DNA from: Sphingopyxis fribergensis
GTDB taxonomy: Bacteria > Pseudomonadota > Alphaproteobacteria > Sphingomonadales > Sphingomonadaceae
Direction of reading: 5' to 3'
Length of the DNA stretch: 64,000 nucleotides
Assembly: GCF_000803645.1 (NCBI RefSeq)
Contig: NZ_CP009122.1
Span: 4,006,501-4,070,500, forward strand
Positions 62,550 through 64,000 of this stretch are shown piece by piece (position 1 is the first letter of the stretch; each line of letters starts with the position of its first letter). Under the pieces are notes generated by a model. The model saw only the letters and a program-made list of their open reading frames with translations, was not told where the DNA came from and did no database searches. A program made the translations under genes and the position numbers.

Positions 62550-64000
62550 ATGCTATTTGACCGCGTAAAGTCGTTGGATGCCATTTTGGCGACAGCGGAA
62601 AAAAAGTCGCTTACGCGCACATTGGGCGCCTTTCAGCTCACCATGCTGGGGATTGGCGCCGTCATTGGGACCGGAATTTTCGTCCTGACCGCCGAAGCCG
62701 CGCAAAAGGCGGGCCCCGGCATGATGATCAGCTTCATCATTGCCGGTTTCGTCTGCGCCTTTGCCGCGCTCTGCTACGCCGAAATGGCCTCGATGGTCCC
62801 CGTCTCGGGTTCGGCCTATACCTATAGCTATGCCGTGATGGGGGAATTGATCGCCTGGATGGTCGGCTGGGCGCTGATCCTCGAATATGCCGTTGCGGCG
62901 GGCGCCGTTTCGGTGGGCTGGTCGGGCTATGTCGTCGGCCTGATCGAAAACGCCTTCAGCATAGATATACCGGCGACATGGGTTCTCGGGCCGTTCGACG
63001 GCGGCATGATCAACTTGCCGGCGATGTTTATTGCGGGCCTCGTCACCATGCTGCTCGTCATCGGCACGCGCGAATCGGCGACGGTCAATGCGTTCCTCGT
63101 GGTCATCAAGGTCGCGGCGTTGACGCTCTTCGTCGTCCTCGCGGTCCCCGTGATGAACATGGAGAATTTCGAGCCCTTCGCTCCGCTCGGCTTTGGCGGC
63201 ATTGGCGCCGCGGCCGCCTCGATCTTCTTTGCTTATGTCGGCTTCGACGCCGTTTCGACGGCGGCCGAGGAAACCAAGAACCCGCAGCGCAACATGCCGA
63301 TCGGCCTGATCGGCAGCCTTGCCATCTGCACCATCTTCTATCTGCTCGTTGCCGCCGGCGTGATCGGCTCGGTCGGCGCGCAACCGGTCGGGATCGATGC
63401 TGCGACCCAGCATGCGCTGGAACCCGGCAGCCGCGAACTCGCCGCGGCGTGCGCCGCGATGGGCGATCAGGCGGTCGTGTGTTCGAAGGAAGCGCTTGCC
63501 TGGACGATGCGTGAAATCGGATGGCCGCAGGTCGGCAACCTGATCGGCCTTGCGGCTGGCCTCGCGCTGCCATCGGTCATCCTGATGATGATGTTCGGCC
63601 AGACCCGCATCTTCTTCGTCATGAGCCGCGACGGCCTGCTTCCGAAAGCCTTCTCGAAGATCCACCCGAAGTTCAACACGCCGCACGTGATCACGATCAT
63701 CACGGGCATTGCGGTCGCGCTGTTCGCCGCCTTTTTCCCTGTCGGGCAGTTGGCGAACATCTCGAACTCGGGCACGCTCTTCGCCTTTGCCGCGGTGTCG
63801 ATCGCAGTGATGGTGATCCGCAAGACCGATCCCAGCCGCCATCGTCCGTTCAAGACGCCGCTGATCTATATCACGGCGCCGATTGCGATCCTTGGCTGCC
63901 TCTACCTCTTCTTCAACCTCGATCAGAAGAGCATCAACCTCTTCCTGATCTGGGCCGCCATCGGCCTCGTCGTCTACTTTGCCTACAGCCGCTCGCGCAG
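62550..64000 (+). CDS. APC-family amino-acid permease (partial, 3' end cut)
   Basis: At least 483 residues, cut by the right edge. It opens MLFDRVKSLDAILATAEKKS and then GIGAVIGTGIFVLTAEAA, the APC consensus, with further TM segments (AALCYAEMASMVPVSGSAYT, SIFFAYVGFDAVSTAAEETK). It resembles cationic amino-acid transporter-like (YfnA/CAT) permeases. The SD AAGGGGAAG precedes the ATG. The end is not visible. Confidence 0.92.
   Translation, partial: MLFDRVKSLDAILATAEKKSLTRTLGAFQLTMLGIGAVIGTGIFVLTAEAAQKAGPGMMISFIIAGFVCAFAALCYAEMASMVPVSGSAYTYSYAVMGELIAWMVGWALILEYAVAAGAVSVGWSGYVVGLIENAFSIDIPATWVLGPFDGGMINLPAMFIAGLVTMLLVIGTRESATVNAFLVVIKVAALTLFVVLAVPVMNMENFEPFAPLGFGGIGAAAASIFFAYVGFDAVSTAAEETKNPQRNMPIGLIGSLAICTIFYLLVAAGVIGSVGAQPVGIDAATQHALEPGSRELAAACAAMGDQAVVCSKEALAWTMREIGWPQVGNLIGLAAGLALPSVILMMMFGQTRIFFVMSRDGLLPKAFSKIHPKFNTPHVITIITGIAVALFAAFFPVGQLANISNSGTLFAFAAVSIAVMVIRKTDPSRHRPFKTPLIYITAPIAILGCLYLFFNLDQKSINLFLIWAAIGLVVYFAYSRSR

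Overview
The window looks like chromosome of a high-G+C alphaproteobacterium of the Sphingomonadaceae, most like Sphingopyxis or a close relative. The evidence is the G+C-rich codon use, an NrnC-type oligoribonuclease, an Atm1-type ABC exporter, a DUF3035 lipoprotein behind ileS-lspA, a large TonB-dependent receptor, and LexA-like boxes of the alphaproteobacterial form GTTC-N7-GTTC. Most of it is housekeeping sequence. No rRNA, tRNA, CRISPR array, insertion sequence or prophage was recognised.

Layout. 1-5.1 kb: a partial DUF442 phosphatase-like gene, recQ, a Kef/YbaL antiporter and an SDR dehydrogenase that is divergent from a LysR regulator. 6.1-8.0 kb: a low-G+C (about 48%) three-gene cassette (a TIGR04255 protein and two uncharacterised proteins) inserted between lysR and an Atm1-like exporter. 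9.8-11.9 kb: lptA-lptC and nrnC. 12.2-15.5 kb: a two-domain cold-shock protein with a glycine-rich repeat, dps, a GDT1-type transporter and a diguanylate cyclase. 15.6-24.1 kb: the tightly packed run purE-purK-folA-dipeptidase-ribF-ileS-lspA-DUF3035. 24.2-36.8 kb: dxs, mipA-like, osmC, two 2H phosphoesterases, nat, DUF1801 pair, ThuA-like, arr and lipoproteins.

36.8-39.9 kb is an accessory islet. It holds a Fic protein with repeated operator-like motifs, and a low-G+C pair of a phosphoribosyltransferase-like gene and a DprA-like gene that matches the ShosTA anti-phage toxin-antitoxin architecture. That pair starts just behind a LexA-type box. thiC with a TPP riboswitch follows. 42-50 kb carries small metabolic and stress genes, a LysR-divergent four-gene operon, a DUF188 protein, TauE and ung. 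50-64 kb holds a TonB receptor, hisE, a HIT protein, a giant alpha-2-macroglobulin paired with pbpC, and a truncated amino-acid permease.

Several families of palindromic intergenic repeats are scattered through the window. One copy lies in frame inside ileS. The two accessory cassettes (6.1-8.0 and 38.2-39.9 kb), the SOS-type boxes and the repeat inside ileS are the points most worth following up.
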